NCBI GenBank assembly: GCA_015680905.1
Contig: CM027380.1
Coordinates: forward strand, 34,092,001 to 34,156,000
Direction of reading: 5' to 3'
Length of the DNA: 64,000 nucleotides
Source of the DNA: Coptis chinensis
Lineage: Eukaryota; Streptophyta; Magnoliopsida; Ranunculales; Ranunculaceae
Part shown: positions 1 through 11,460 of the stretch, one piece after another
How positions within the stretch are numbered: the stretch's first letter is position 1
How the letters are laid out: every line of letters starts with the position of its first letter
The notes under the pieces: generated by a model
What the model saw: the letters and a program-made list of their open reading frames with translations, nothing else
Databases searched by the model: none
Told to the model about the DNA's origin: nothing
Position numbers and translations under genes: made by a program

Positions 1-1
1 T

Positions 2-1537
2 TTTGCCAAATTCAGCCCTAAGGCACCATTTTCCGACGCTTTGGCAAAGAATAAACCCGATGAGAATTTTGCTGAAATTCGAGAGACTTTTCAAAATTTA
101 ACAATCAACTTACCTTTTTCGATGCCTTTAAAATTATTACCAAAACATGCAAAATTTCTCGGAAAGATATGTGCACCACAAAAAGGAGAACTAATGTTCC
201 TCAACAAAGCGTTCCTCATTTGAATAGTTTCCCTCCATCACCGAACACAATGGTATAGTAAAATACAAGGACCCCGGTAGACCAACGGTTCCATGCACCT
301 TAGGTGACAAATACACGACTCATCGCGACTACTAGACCTAGGAGCTAGTGTGAACTTACTTCCATATTATTTATTTAAACAACTAGGTCTTCATGAGCTC
401 AAACCTACCACCATGACTCTACAGTTAGCCGATCGTTCCATAAAGTATCCAAAAGGAATTGTGGAAAACGTCCTTGTAAAAGTCCAAGATTTCTTCTATC
501 CTGTAGACTTTGTTATTTTGGATACAGAAGTTGCATGTGATTCCATTCCGATCATCTTAGGACGTCCGTTCCTCGCCATTGCTAATGCTCTTATTAACTG
601 TCGAGATGGTTCCATGACCATGTCCTTCAGAAATCTTTCGGTCGAGGTGAATGTGTTCAAGTTGATGAAACAACTTCTAGAGCCTGACATTGATGGTGAG
701 GCCAACAGGATTGACAGCATTCCGCAAGAGTATTTCACAAACTCTTTTCCTGAAGATGAAGTGTACCAATTTCTTTCCTTTAGCGAATCTAAATTTGAGG
801 ACGATAATTACACACAAGAAGTAAATGAGTTATTAGAGTCAGTACCATTATTTGACCCTATAATAGTGATGTCAAGTAACTTGGATGATCATCAATCTGT
901 TTACTACATGGATGATGACCTTCCTCAAGAATCTTTAATACCCACTCCGCCCACCCCTGAATTAAAACCACTTCCTTCGGAATTAAAATACGCATGCCTT
1001 GATGTCGATGGTCGTCACCCAGTTATTATTTCTTCACAATTAACTGACGATCAGGAAGCTCGTTTAATTAATGTCATTCAACAACATCGTTCTGCTATTG
1101 GATGGTCCCTCGATGACATTAAAGCCATTGAACCTAATGTGTGCACCCATCGCATACACCTGGAAGAAAATGCTAAGACATCGCGTGAACCACAGCATCG
1201 CCTAAACCATACCATGAAAGATGTGGTCAGGGAGGAAGTGTTAAAATTACTAGATGCGGGTATTATTTACCCTATCTCTGATAGTGTTTGGGTGAGTCCT
1301 GTACACGTGGTTCCAAAGAAATCTGGCATTACAATTGTGCGAAATGATAAAGATGAATGCATTTCCGCTCGTATCCCAGTAAAATGGCGAATATGCATTG
1401 ACTATCACAAACTTAATGCCGCCACTTTCGTAAGGATCACTTTCCACTTCCATTCATCGATCGGATGCTTTCGAACGTTTAGCCGGGTCATGCCTATTAC
1501 CGCTTTCTTGATGGTTATTCAGGTTATTTTCAGATAG
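2..1537 (+). pseudogene. Element A end of gag, protease and start of RT (broken)
   Basis: The first block (41-223) resembles the segment just upstream of protease in Athila elements (motif NLTINLPF). A frameshift near 225 leads into the retropepsin: the active site reads LDLGASVN at about 329-355 and the flap-side motif IILGRPFL at about 553-576. An acidic linker follows, then the N-terminal RT segment with VSPVHVVPKKSG and a degenerate WRICIDYHKLN (canonical residue R is H here). The protease aspartate is intact. The frame is lost near 1440, inside RT finger/palm sequence. Product in life: processing of the gag-pol polyprotein in the cytoplasmic particle. Gag proper is outside the window. 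Confidence 0.82.
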
Positions 1538-2165
1538 TCATCGACTTCGGCGATCAAGAAAAGACAACGTTCACTGGTCCATTTGGTACATTTGCATATA
1601 TAGGCGAATGCCTTTTGGCCTTTGCAATGCACCGGTACTTTTCAATTTGCATGCTTCATATTTTCAGTGATATGGTTGAACGGTTTATGGAAGTATTCAT
1701 GGACGACTTCTCAATTTATGGAGATTCTTTTCGATAGTCGTCTATCAAATCTTGAAAAGGTCTTTACACGTTGTGAAGAGAAAAACCTTGTTCTTAATTG
1801 GAAAAAATGCCATTTCATGGTTACTAAAGGAATAGTTTTAGGACATATCGTTTCAAAGGACGGAATCAAGTCGACAAAGCTAAGATAGAAAAAATTGCTT
1901 CACTTCCTATACCAAAAACAGTTAGAGACATTCGCAAGATTCTTAGGACACGCAGGGTTTCTATAGGAGATTTATTCAAGATTTCTCAAAGGTTGCTAGA
2001 CCTTTAACCAATCTCCGCTTTAAAGATGCGCTTTTGATTTCATTTCAGTTGCAAACAAGCCTTTGAGGTATTAAAACCGCATTAACTACGCGCTCCTATA
2101 ATTCAACCACCGATTGGTCTAAACCTTTTGAATTAATGCGACGGCGACTATGCTATTGAGTCGTA
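1430..2165 (+). pseudogene. Element A reverse transcriptase core (multiple frameshifts)
   Basis: Continuing in shifting frames from the preceding segment, motifs typical of Ty3/gypsy RT are visible: a DGYSGYFQI block near 1510-1535, the GPFGTFAY block near 1575-1600, and the catalytic FMDD at 1696-1707. Thumb and connection sequence follows (motifs NWKKCHFM near 1798 and FLGHAGF near 1940), each in a different frame. At least five frame changes are needed to read it through, so no functional enzyme could be made. The reading order and spacing match the intact RT of element N, which is the best internal reference in this window. Confidence 0.8.
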
Positions 2166-2630
2166 CTAGGGCAACGCCAGAAGATAAGCCGGTTGTCATT
2201 TACTATAATGAAAGTAAAACCCTTTAATGAAGCTCAACGTAACTATACCACCACTGAGAAAGAGTTTCTCGCCATTGTATATGCGTTAGATAAGTTTCGT
2301 CCTTACCTAGTGGGTTCTCCAACTATTGTCTACACTGACCATGCGGCACTTCGTTATCTGTTAGCGAAAAAAGATGCAAAACAAAGGTTGATCCGATGGA
2401 TTCTCCTTTTACAAGAGTTTACTCTCGAAATTAGAGATAAAAAAGGTAGCGAAAATGTGGTTGCAGACCATTTATCAAGACTTGTCAGTGATGTTGATAC
2501 TGATACCGAACCTATCTGTGATTTCTCTCTAGATGAACACTTGTACTCTATTTTTTCGCCCCCTTGGTACGGAGACATAGTAAATTACTTAGTTCTGAGA
2601 GGAAGTTCCTTTATCTTGGTCTCAGAATGA
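2166..2630 (+). pseudogene. Element A RNase H domain
   Basis: An open stretch (2193-2630, 145 residues) encodes the RNase H fold of the pol polyprotein: [19 protein letters not shown], the catalytic-site motif TDHAALRY, and ends with VVADHLSRL. The expected first aspartate (DASDYA in relatives) lies upstream of 2193 in a damaged stretch. RNase H removes the RNA template after minus-strand synthesis and cuts the polypurine primer. The segment is well preserved compared with the RT before it and the integrase after it. Its frame ends at 2630, before the zinc-binding part of integrase. Confidence 0.83.
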
Positions 2631-2639
2631 CCGGAAAAA

Positions 2640-3846
2640 GTTTTTATCCATCGCGGAAATTCTATTTCGGGATGATCCCTACCTTTTCAAGTATTGTTCG
2701 GACCAACTAATCCGGCGTTGCATTCCCGACCGGGAACACAACGATGTGTTATCCTTCCGCAATGAACAATCTTGTGGTGGTCATTTTAGTGGTAAGAAAA
2801 CTGCGCCAAGGTTCTACAATGTGGTTTTATTGGCCAACACTGTTTAGAGATGCACATGAGCATTGCACATGCAATCGCTGCTGCCAGCTTAGGTCGCATT
2901 ACTCAACGCAATATGATGCCCTTAAATCCCATTCTAATTGTGGAAATCTTTGATGTATGGGGCATCGACTTCATGGGTCCATTTCCAAATTCTCATGGCT
3001 TCCTATACATACTTTAAGCAGTTGACTATGTGTCAAAATGGATTGAGGCATTGGCATGTCGTGGTTAACGATCATAAAACGGTCGCGTTTTGTTTGTAAA
3101 AGAAAATATTTTTCTCGATTTGGTGTTCCAAAAGCTATAATTAGTGATGGGGAAAACATTTCTGCAATAAAATTTTGAATCATTAGTAAAGAAATATGGA
3201 GTCACGCACAAAGTGGCAACTCCGTGATCATCCTCAAACCGATTGGTCAAGTAGAAGTCTCTAATCGAGAAATAAAATCCATTTTGTAAAAACTGTCAAT
3301 CCATCTTGGAAAGATCGGTCTCTACGATTATCGATGCCTTGTGGGCATCTGGAACAACTTTTAAGACACCTATAGGGATGTCTCCGAGCGCCTCGTTTTT
3401 GGAAAACCTTGTCATCCGCGGTTGAACTTGAGCACCGTGCTCTATGGGCCATCAAAAGCCTCAATTATAACACTAACGTGGCGGTGAAAAGAGAAAATTA
3501 CTGATTAAATGAGCTTGAGGAAATTCGAGTGATGCCTATGATCTCGAAATCCTATAAAGCCAACATGAAAAGAGTGCATGACAAGCACATATTGCGAAAA
3601 GAGTTCAAAGTCGGTCAAAAAGTTTTGATGTACAACTCAAGATTACACATTTTTCAGGAAAATTAAAACTCTATGGTCCGTCCTTTCATCGTCTCTGCTG
3701 TCACCCCTTATGGGGCTATCTCTGTGAAAAACGTAAATGATGGTAGCGAATTTCAAGTAAATGGCCAGCGCCTTAAACATTATCATGAGTTGCGCTCTCC
3801 AGATGTCGAAGAGACTCTTCTAAATGATCCAGTCTACACAGACTAA
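2640..3846 (+). pseudogene. Element A integrase, all three catalytic acidic residues still encoded
   Basis: The N-terminal zinc-binding region is broken up (2690-2960; pieces such as QSCGGHFSG can be read). The catalytic core keeps the first Asp in GIDFMGPF (codon 2967-2969), the second in IISDG (3146-3148) and the Glu in [11 protein letters not shown] (3254-3256). Stops and frameshifts interrupt it (for example in the ILAVDYVSKW region and around 3180-3500). The C-terminal part has HILRKEFKVGQKVLMYNSRL and TPYGAI and ends at a TAG after DPVYTD (3844-3846). No chromodomain is seen, as expected for the Athila/Tat branch. Function in life: insertion of the cDNA into the genome. The copy is inactive despite the intact DDE triad. 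Confidence 0.82.
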
Positions 3847-5229
3847 TAGATTCGCTGGTGTACTTCTTTCCATGTATTTAAACAGGAAAAGTATGCCATT
3901 AAGGTAGTCGGGCCCTCTTCTATTTTCTTTTCTAAAAAATCCCTAGAGTGTGTGGTTGCAAGCGCCGGAACCTTAGTCCACAAAACTCTATTTCAGAACT
4001 GAGTATAAATGTCTTTTGATAATCGAGCAAACGTGCCTCCAGGAAAACAATGGGTACCAAAAATTTCAGCTCCTTCTTTCTCCTCCCTTTTCTATTCTCT
4101 TCCTCGCGAACTCCAACTCATCATTTGGTCCAAATCTCACCCATCTTGAATTGGTAATGGTCGTAGTACTTTTGCTCGAAAGTGACGAGCGAAAAGGATG
4201 GGGTGGTGTATGAACTGTCAAACTCCTTTCTATCCAGGTCTTGATCTTCTATCCGAGATGAGCCGGTATAAGGTATATTATTGTCTGATACCAGCTCAGC
4301 AGGATAAACTTCGTCGTCGTCCTATTATTCCCATAGGTTGGGAATCGTCTTGAGGATCTGACGTTAAAAGACTCACATTCGTCTTGAGGATCTGACGTTA
4401 AAAGACTCACATTCGTCTTGAGGATCTGACGTAAAAAGACTCAACATGTATATACTGCTTTGTTTTTTAGCACCCGAATGGTGCCCAAAGAGAGTCGTGA
4501 TATGCACCATCGAATTTCCTAGTTAAATGACGGGCAATGGATTCCACCGTGCCAACCCCGATCGGTTTTCTATGTGATCGTTTTGGGGGCGGTTTGAGGC
4601 TATACCATATGTACTAAGGGTAATATTATTATTAGACCATTGCACATTGGTCAAGGATGGTACCAGATCCCGAACCCTAGGCCCCCAAAACATAAAGGAT
4701 AAGCCGGTCCGGCTGGATTGGGTTCACCAGAGCCGACATGAAAGTTGCCCCGAGTTAAAATTTGTTATGATATGTTGTTTTATTTGGATTTCCGGTGTTG
4801 TTGACACGTTCTTCTCGATTTGTACATTTGTATATAAAAGTGTAAATAAATAAAAACCAAATATTGTTAAAAAAAAAAAAAAAAATGTTTGAATGTGATT
4901 TTTTTCATATTCTAGTGGATGGCATTTTTAATGCTGATCGTTTTGATATCTCACCCGTTCAATTTGGATTTGAAACGAATCGAATTTCCACGTTTGAAAT
5001 TTCGGAACATTTCGGGACATAAGGGGAATTTCTGAAATTCATTTGTACTTGGGCCAAAATTTTGACCCGACCCAAAAATCAAAAACCCGGGTACAAAGCC
5101 CACGCGCGGGGCACCCACGCGTCCACCCCCCTCATTTCTTCTTCCACAAAAATTGGATCTTGGTCCCCCCACAATCCACTCGCGCGCGCGGCCTACCACC
5201 AGTGAATTCGACCCGCGCACGCGGGCCAA
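3847..5229 (+). other. Element A post-integrase spacer
   Basis: No convincing ORF. The stretch contains a block shared with elements B, N and M2 just after integrase (motif GAGTGTGTGG near 3946), the 34-bp tandem repeat at 4345-4446, an 11-bp inverted repeat (GTTTTGGGGGC at 4580-4590 and GCCCCCAAAAC at 4681-4691) and a poly-A run near 4869-4886. From 4700 to 4760 it matches M2 in reverse orientation around 42425-42480 (shared words CTGGATTGGGTTCA and GAAAGTTGCC), so it is an ancestral part of the family. A CpG-rich tract at 5098-5230 precedes the first extra ORF. Confidence 0.6.
4345..4446 (+). repeat. Three tandem copies of a 34-bp unit
   Basis: Units begin at 4345, 4379 and 4413; each starts TCGTCTTGAGGATCTGACG and ends in an AAAGACTC stretch. 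Copies 1 and 2 are identical over the unit; copy 3 has one A/T change. The unit contains a small complementary pair (GTCTT and AAGAC). Related copies lie in the same post-integrase place in element N (27289-27371, reversed) and element B (about 52866-52892), so this is a family feature and not a random local duplication. Confidence 0.85.
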
Positions 5230-5274
5230 ACTCCACCAAACTCCACCAACCTCAACCACCTCCTCCACCTCCTC

Positions 5275-6335
5275 TTGCTTTTTGCACCATCAAAAGTTAA
5301 TCTACAACGCGCTGTGGCAGCACGAAGGAGAATCACAGTTGAGAGAAATTTCACAAATCTCTACAATTCCGAGATGTTTCACCCATTTTTCGATGAGGAA
5401 ATTGCTAGTAGAGAGTGGGAATATCTATTGCATCGAATTCCAGCTCAATATTCCGAAGAATTGGTGTTGAAATTTTACAACAATGGAGGTTTCCGGGGTG
5501 ACGAATTTTGGATTACGGCGGATGGGTTGGAACGTGAACTCAATTTGGAGTTGATTTGAATACCGCAGATTCTAATTAACTCGACGATAGCCCGACCGTT
5601 ATTGTCGAAAGTATCCGACCACGAGGGATTTGATGTTTGACACGCTTCGAGGGGAGTACAACATTGGCTCGAATCGTGTGTACCAAAGATTCGCGAGACG
5701 TAACCAATTAGCCGTCACTCAATGGCTGGCGTACAACGTCATTGGAACTTCAAAGACGTCTGACGTGAACAAGACTTTCTTGCACCTGTTGTGGATCCTA
5801 CAGGAGAGGAAGCACACTTTCTGTATGGTCCATTTCCTGGGCCATATTCTTACGACCGCGTCAAACAGGTCAGCTCCTCTTGCTGTACTTGTTACTCAGC
5901 TTATGCTTAACTTAGGGTTCCAGTCTGCTACTCCTTTCATTGAAACAAGGTCTTTCGAGAATTTTGGAATTTTTGAGACTTGTGTTTTAGACAATTGGGA
6001 CCCAGTAGCTAGAGATGACATTGAGCATGATAACATACCTCCTCCTCCTTCACCACCGTGATCATTTGTTTTAATGAAGATACCATGCGCGAATCAATAC
6101 TCCTATGGATGCCTTGAGGAACATGAATTCTAGTATGCGCAGGATGTTTCTTCGCCAGAAGAGATGATTACTTCCGGAATGACTTCCAAAGAAGAAATGA
6201 GAAATCGCCAAGGCCAATTCCAGAGAATGATGATGGCAAATCAGCAGCAATTCAAGATCGGTTGCTACTGATCCTATAGGCCACATTCCGGACCGGTCAT
6301 TTCGGCTGAAGTTCGTCATGGCGAAGGCGTAGAAA
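5275..6335 (+). pseudogene. Extra ORF A1 (plant transposon-like protein, first of three in element A)
   Basis: Two open blocks are separated by a frameshift near 5560-5630. The N-terminal block (5275-5559) reads FHPFFDEEIASREWEYLL and resembles the start of the other extra ORFs. The C-terminal block (5630-6061, 143 residues) has the family core LHLLWILQERKHTFC and APLAVLVTQLML and ends in a proline run. A further coiled-coil-like tail (MDALRNMNSSMRRM, then MMMANQQQFK) is readable to about 6335 in other frames. Proteins of this kind are commonly annotated in plants as 'putative plant transposon protein'; the function is unknown. I see no signal peptide or membrane segment, so an envelope role is not supported by the sequence. 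Confidence 0.68.
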
Positions 6336-6639
6336 CACTGGGTTCATCTTCGCTAACCCGAGGATTCGAAGAGTTTGTTTATTTCCTTTGATTTAGAAAT
6401 GACTATGTCATTTATTTCCCTTTATGCATTGCATTTTTATTTTTTAGTGATAAATTATTATATATCGGTTGATTTCTCATAATTTTGTATCTCCAGACGG
6501 TTTGAATGAGAAATTATTTATGTTATGCGAATATAGTACTTTCAAAAATATGAGTTTGCTCCTTGATTCATTGGGCTTACTCTCAAAGCCCAACGGTCGA
6601 ACCAACGGATCGATCCAAACGGTCGATGCCCAACGGTCA

Positions 6640-6743
6640 GAAATCAAGTTATAAATACAACTCTCCTTTCCACTTTCACTCATTCCCTTCTCTCACTCTT
6701 CACACATTCTTCTTCACAAATTTTCAATTTCTTGAACATAATG
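6640..6743 (+). promoter_or_regulatory. Internal TATA-like box and pyrimidine-rich leader
   Basis: TATAAATA at 6650-6657 is followed by a C/T-rich stretch and an ATG at 6741, about 91 bp downstream. Three copies of CAACGGTC (6590-6638) sit just upstream. The layout resembles a plant core promoter with a Y-patch. The ORF after this ATG is short (about 36 codons) and unrecognised. It may be an LTR-like promoter piece or a decayed ORF start; use in vivo is not shown. Confidence 0.4.
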
Positions 6744-7010
6744 AATAAAATAGAGCGATGGGAAAAAGGAGCAACGCGAATGGGCTATCACATTAATTGT
6801 GATAATAAGTGTTTATCATTATTCTCTTGTCACTCATGCACAACATGATCCGTAACATCTAGATCTATGTAACCGTTTTTTTTTTTGATTTTCATTTTGT
6901 ATATTAGTATGGTGTGTTAAATAATTCTCACACATTTGTAATGGGTTACCTATTAAATGGAGAAGTTCCGTATTAAATATTTGTGTATATTAGTTGTCTT
7001 TTCCTCTCTA

Positions 7011-7067
<57 letters not shown>

Positions 7068-7530
7068 AAAAATAATAATAATAATAATAATAATAAGTAA
7101 ATAAATAAACAAACCATAACAAAGAAAGGCCATCCAAAACTCACCAAAATAATTAATAGATACACATAGTGTTCAGAGAAAATAGCGCACGCTACAAGGT
7201 ACACATAACACTTGTCACACATGCACTCGATTATTCTATCCATATTCTATTCTTGAAGTTATGATCATCATTTCTGAAATTACGTGTAAGTTTAACTACC
7301 CTATGAAACTTTCCTCCGTATTTTCTAAACATTAAACCATCTCATTAATTGTATTTGGATATCGACATGATAAAGACTTACTTTGTGGATCCCTATGATC
7401 TTTGTTCATAATCACATGGGTCATTAAATACACTTGGACTCAGATTAAGATATAGCCTCATAGATTGCCTATAAATCTCTTCTTTTTAAGCCATTCTTAT
7501 TCATACAATTTTCACTATCCTCCCTCAAGA
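6744..7530. other. Spacer between extra ORFs A1 and A2
   Basis: No ORF I can support. It holds the AT and AAT microsatellites at 7011-7096, and its 3' end holds the TATA-like box for the next ORF. The long reverse frame over the microsatellite is low-complexity Ile/Tyr and is not a gene. Confidence 0.5.
7011..7096. repeat. (TA)n followed by (TAA)n microsatellite
   Basis: An uninterrupted TA run of about 50 bp passes into about nine AAT/TAA units. A second TA run followed by AAAT units occurs at 52767-52836 in element B. Confidence 0.95.
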
Positions 7531-7533
7531 ATG
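7462..7533 (+). promoter_or_regulatory. TATA-like box in front of extra ORF A2
   Basis: TATAAAT at 7470-7476 is followed by a C/T-rich leader and the ATG at 7531 (61 bp downstream). The arrangement matches the TATA box ahead of extra ORF B2 (55235), which suggests that extra ORFs are transcribed from internal promoters. Inference from position only. Confidence 0.45.
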
Positions 7534-8525
7534 GCTCAACCAAGAAAAAATAACGGCAGAGAAAGACTACCTAAAAACTTTCGAAGAAGGCCGGTTTTCT
7601 CCTTATTTTGACACCGAAATCATACGTCGCGGATGGACGCCTCTTCTATATCATTCAGCAGCTAGTTAATCCTGAGAATTGGTTTTGATGTTCTACCAAT
7701 TTAGCGGATATGAAGATGGAAAATTCTACTTGTATGCCTATGGACAACGATTGGAATTGAATAAGGAAATGATCTCCGACATACTTCAAATCCTAATAAA
7801 AACCCAGGAGTCCCTTGTTCAAGAGTCATCATTCGATTCGCAAAAAACTTTTATCATGAGCTACCGTATCTCATGGCGACGTCGAAAATACACATCACAT
7901 GGTTCTTCAACGCTCTTTGAAACAGAATCAACGTGTTGTGCTCTACTGGTTGGGACATAATGTGGTAGGTACATCACACCAATCTGAAGTCACAAAGCCT
8001 CAACTTCACCTACTTTGGATTTTGCAAACTTAAAGAGATGACTTTTGTCTGATCCAACACCTCTGGAACGTAATCACCAAGAAAACAAGAAGGTCAGCAG
8101 CTCTACCCACTTTGGTTACGCAGATTATGATGCGTTGGGGTTATCCAATAATTTCTCTAGAGACACCCCTTCAAAGAGCATATATAAAGGTACTTCAAAC
8201 AGACTACTCCGTTGGTTTTTGGACCCCTGATACTCTGATAGATGAGTAGAACACCCCAAGCTCAAATTCTGACCATTTATTTGATGAAAATGCCATGCTG
8301 AATATTATTAATCCCATGGAAGGCATTAAACTTCTTCATCAGGGTTTGAGGGAACTACACGCTCGTCAAAATATCATCATCACAACTCTTCAGGATTTCC
8401 AAGATCGTCAAGCAACGCATGATGTTGAACAGGAGGAGATCTTGGAAAATCATTCTCAATTCTTGCAAAATCACGCTCTCCTAATGGAAAATCAAACTGT
8501 ACTCTCTGCCACCAAGGGGACATAG
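7531..8525 (+). pseudogene. Extra ORF A2 (second member of the extra-ORF family)
   Basis: The ATG at 7531 opens a basic N-terminus (MAQPRKNNGRERLPKNF). A frameshift near 7580 gives the family motif FSPYFDTEIIRRGWTPLL; a further block at 7679-7960 follows. The core LHLLWILQT, an in-frame stop, and SAALPTLVTQIMMRWGY are read at about 8007-8145. The C-terminus (8295-8525) is MEGIKLLHQGLRELHARQN followed by a Gln-rich, helix-prone tail, which matches the tail of the M1 ORF (MDGIHFIHEG). It carries the same domain order as the M1 extra ORF: F..F..EI..GW motif, core, coiled tail. Broken by at least three lesions. Function unknown. Confidence 0.65.
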
Positions 8526-8843
8526 GATGCATTTCGCCAACAAATAGAAGACCTAAAAGCGGTTTGGTGCAAAATATGCATCTCCAAGAGCAATATAAGA
8601 ATCCATGATATTACTAAGTCAAAAAGTATATAATCATCTATGTTATTACATTTTTTCGTCTTACTATGTATTTTGTCTTATCTTTTTGTTTTCTTTTGTA
8701 TGCAATGCTTAATAGGATTGTCATCATTTCCATTGTGACTAATATAATTTTAACATGTGCTTCTGAGAGGTCTATTTTCTTACATACTCATTTTTCCATC
8801 CGTTTGGCCTCAGATCGTTACCCATTTCTTTACTTCATCCACC

Positions 8844-9843
8844 ATGGCATCTTCATCAAACATTGCATCTTCATCATCCATGGTACCTCCCAAACTCATT
8901 CCTGAGCAATCCTTTCAGTCTATGATGGATTCCAATGCCTATGGCCATCTCTTCCATGATTACATCACAAACATTGGGTGGTCTTCCCTAATTCTTCAAC
9001 CCGACCAAACTTATTCTCCGAAGTTTGGCTGCATACTTTTATGCTAATATGGATGACACACCAGATTCAACCATGCGCATGGTTTCTACTTAGACGGGTT
9101 CACAATCCGAGTTGGTGACACACCTCATATCTTTTTTGAACAACAACTTGCACTATCTTTGGACCTTCCATACCACAAACCCGCTGCAGCTTGGCAGTAC
9201 ATCTATCATAATTCTTACCGTTCCTTTCAGTGGCAAGCGTTTCGCGACTCTTATGGTGATGGTCTTGAGATCAAACAAGAAGGAGATGGCCATGTGCCAT
9301 GGCGCAACATCACCATTCCATTAGCAAGCATGACCATGAACATGGGGACTGCAATGTTATTTGTACTCCTAAACATTATGGGAGATTGGCATTTTTCTAT
9401 CGCCAATGAGCCGCCATGCGTTTGTATTCAAGGCACTAGCTCGGGTCATGCATTATTTAACATTTTAGGTTGTGTTATCTCCAGCCAAACGAGCTCGCGA
9501 CTTTTCGGGATCAAGATATACTTTTTACTACCACCGCTTGCGGATCATGAAGACACATTTCCCACGGTTTGCAGCCACTTTTCATGATCGGGTCAAGGTA
9601 GATTCCATGTGCCCAAAGAAACGTAATCATTCGCTCATTGAGGTTTCGTCAATGGAAGCGTACCGCTCGATACTTGAGGCATGTTCGATGTTACCCAAAG
9701 GACGAAAAGATGAAGACCAATTTGAGGGAATCCGGAGACAAAGAATGGGCAGAAATTTGGCAGACTATTATCTATTGGCGCGATGCTAAGGAAATGCATT
9801 TCCTTAAAGAGGACGCCCGACCTTCACGTCCTGCTGGATGGTA
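8844..9843 (+). pseudogene. Extra ORF A3 (IPEQSF subtype)
   Basis: The ATG at 8844 sits in an ACCATGG context and starts a Ser-rich leader (MASSSNIASSSS), then LIPEQSFQSMMDSNAYGHLF and IGWSSL, the N-terminal signature shared with B2 (55599) and M1 (21793). A frameshift occurs near 9040. The long middle block 9159-9587 includes NITIPLASMTMNMGTAMLF and LLNIMG, which align with MNIGTVMFWIMLNILG in B2 (about 56023-56073). After a +1 shift near 9480 the frame runs as HHRLRIMKTHFPRF, and after another it ends RPSRPAGW with TAA at 9841-9843. No catalytic motif or membrane segment stands out. Function unknown. Confidence 0.65.
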
Positions 9844-10093
9844 AACTTGAGTTTGCCATTGTACATATATCTAGCTAAACCTTCTATTTGGTGTGCTATT
9901 GTTTTTCATGTTTCGTATGCTATGGTTCATTATTTCGTGTGCTATGTATCGTGTGCTATGTTTAGTGTGCTATTGAACATTTTCTTGTTCTTTCTGAATA
10001 ATATATTATGATCTCCATCCTCTCTGTTCCAGCAATCTAGCCCTAATTTTGCTCATGGTTCTCAGGTACTTTCTTTTTTTAATTATTGATCCT

Positions 10094-10125
10094 TCGAGGA
10101 CTAAGCATCATTCTGTTTGGGGGTG
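10094..10125 (+). other. Internal polypurine-tract-like module of element A
   Basis: TTCGAGGACTAAG is followed by TGTTTGGGGGTG at 10114-10125, nearly the same G-rich tract as the true PPT at 11601. It lies about 1.5 kb before the LTR, directly after the last extra ORF. Element B has the equivalent at 56748-56780. Confidence 0.5.
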
Positions 10126-11460
10126 ATTTAAACCTATAGCAAAAATTAGGCATCTTGTAGCCTATATATAGTTTTTATTTTCATATTAATAATTGTACTT
10201 AGTGACAAAGTCTTGTTTCCTTTTCAATGATGAAAATTGTCTAGAAATCTCACATTAGTATCCGAATTAGGATTTGTTTTTAAGAAACTTTAGATAATAC
10301 GTATGCAATAGTTTATACATCTTTTCATGAATATTCATGTACCGAAAGTATCATTGATTGTACATAGCAAGAAGTTTCGGAACCAACGGTTAGTTACTTA
10401 AACTATAAATCCTGTGAGAATCTAACCAAAAGCCTTGATATGAGTGATTTGTGTGTGATGACACGAGGAGTAGTTTTTCCGATTAGAGGAAATTACGATC
10501 TACTTACTTGATCACCACCAACCCTAGGCGAGAATTTAGGCCTTCTTTGGATCGACATAGCTAAAAATTCTTAATTGTTACAAATTTTACCGCTAGTCAC
10601 TCCAATCGAACCGTTTCATCAAACCTTTCACTTTCACCAAAAATTCCTTACCCATTTATTAAACCAAATAAAAGAACCTACCTAAGTGATGAGTATGAGA
10701 AATAGGATGAAATGTGGAAAGAATAAAGAGAAAGACTTGTCCCAAATAAAAGTCAGTTACTTGCTTCAGGAAAGGAAAATAGAATCATGTTCTTAAGCCA
10801 TATATATATATATAAAAATCCTTAGTATCCAGAGGCTTAAGAACAAGGTTGGAAAAACTCAGTTAGAAGAAGGAAAGGAAACAAGGATTTCTTTAGTGTA
10901 AATATATGAAGAGCCTATTCTCTCATACTCATAAATTTTGATTATCCATTTCCATTTTCTTGTACACTATCACCTAAGCCCCACAATACCTAATAAATAC
11001 CTCTAGCTCAATTAGGAGTAGGGTGGTGTGATAATAAGTAGTAGACGTGATTGATCAACATCGGCTCCTCTGACTGTCATTGAGATGTAAGGAAACGTGT
11101 GCCCACTGCACACTGGAGTTAACAAAACCGGATTGGTAAAATTTTGAGTGGAATTGTGTTTCTACACATACCTGTGAGAACCCATTTAGGTAGCTCTCCA
11201 AGGGATCCAGAAACAACCCTGCTAGTATATTTCAATGAAAAGTTCACTGCATGAATAATCATATGTAGATGTTTTAATTATTGAATACATATTAACTTGA
11301 GTTTCAAAGAAATCAATCCTCGTTCCCTGCTAAGGAGATGTATGGATATCTGAGATTAATTTAGGAAACGAGTTTGTGGTCACTGAGTCGTTGTAGTATA
11401 AATGAAGTTTGTGAGTATCTTTTTCGGAAAACTCTCACGAGGCTATAACTCGGCCCACTA

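Noticed and set aside
4951-5268. Reverse ORF of 105 codons before A1
   Set aside because: Antisense of the CpG-rich leader; low complexity and not conserved.
5275-6061. Envelope-like protein
   Set aside because: The position fits the env-like ORF of some Athila elements, but no signal peptide, furin-like site or transmembrane segment is visible in any of the six extra ORFs.
6953-7243. Reverse ORF of 96 codons
   Set aside because: It is the translation of the TA/AAT microsatellite (Ile-Tyr run) and has no homologue in the other elements.
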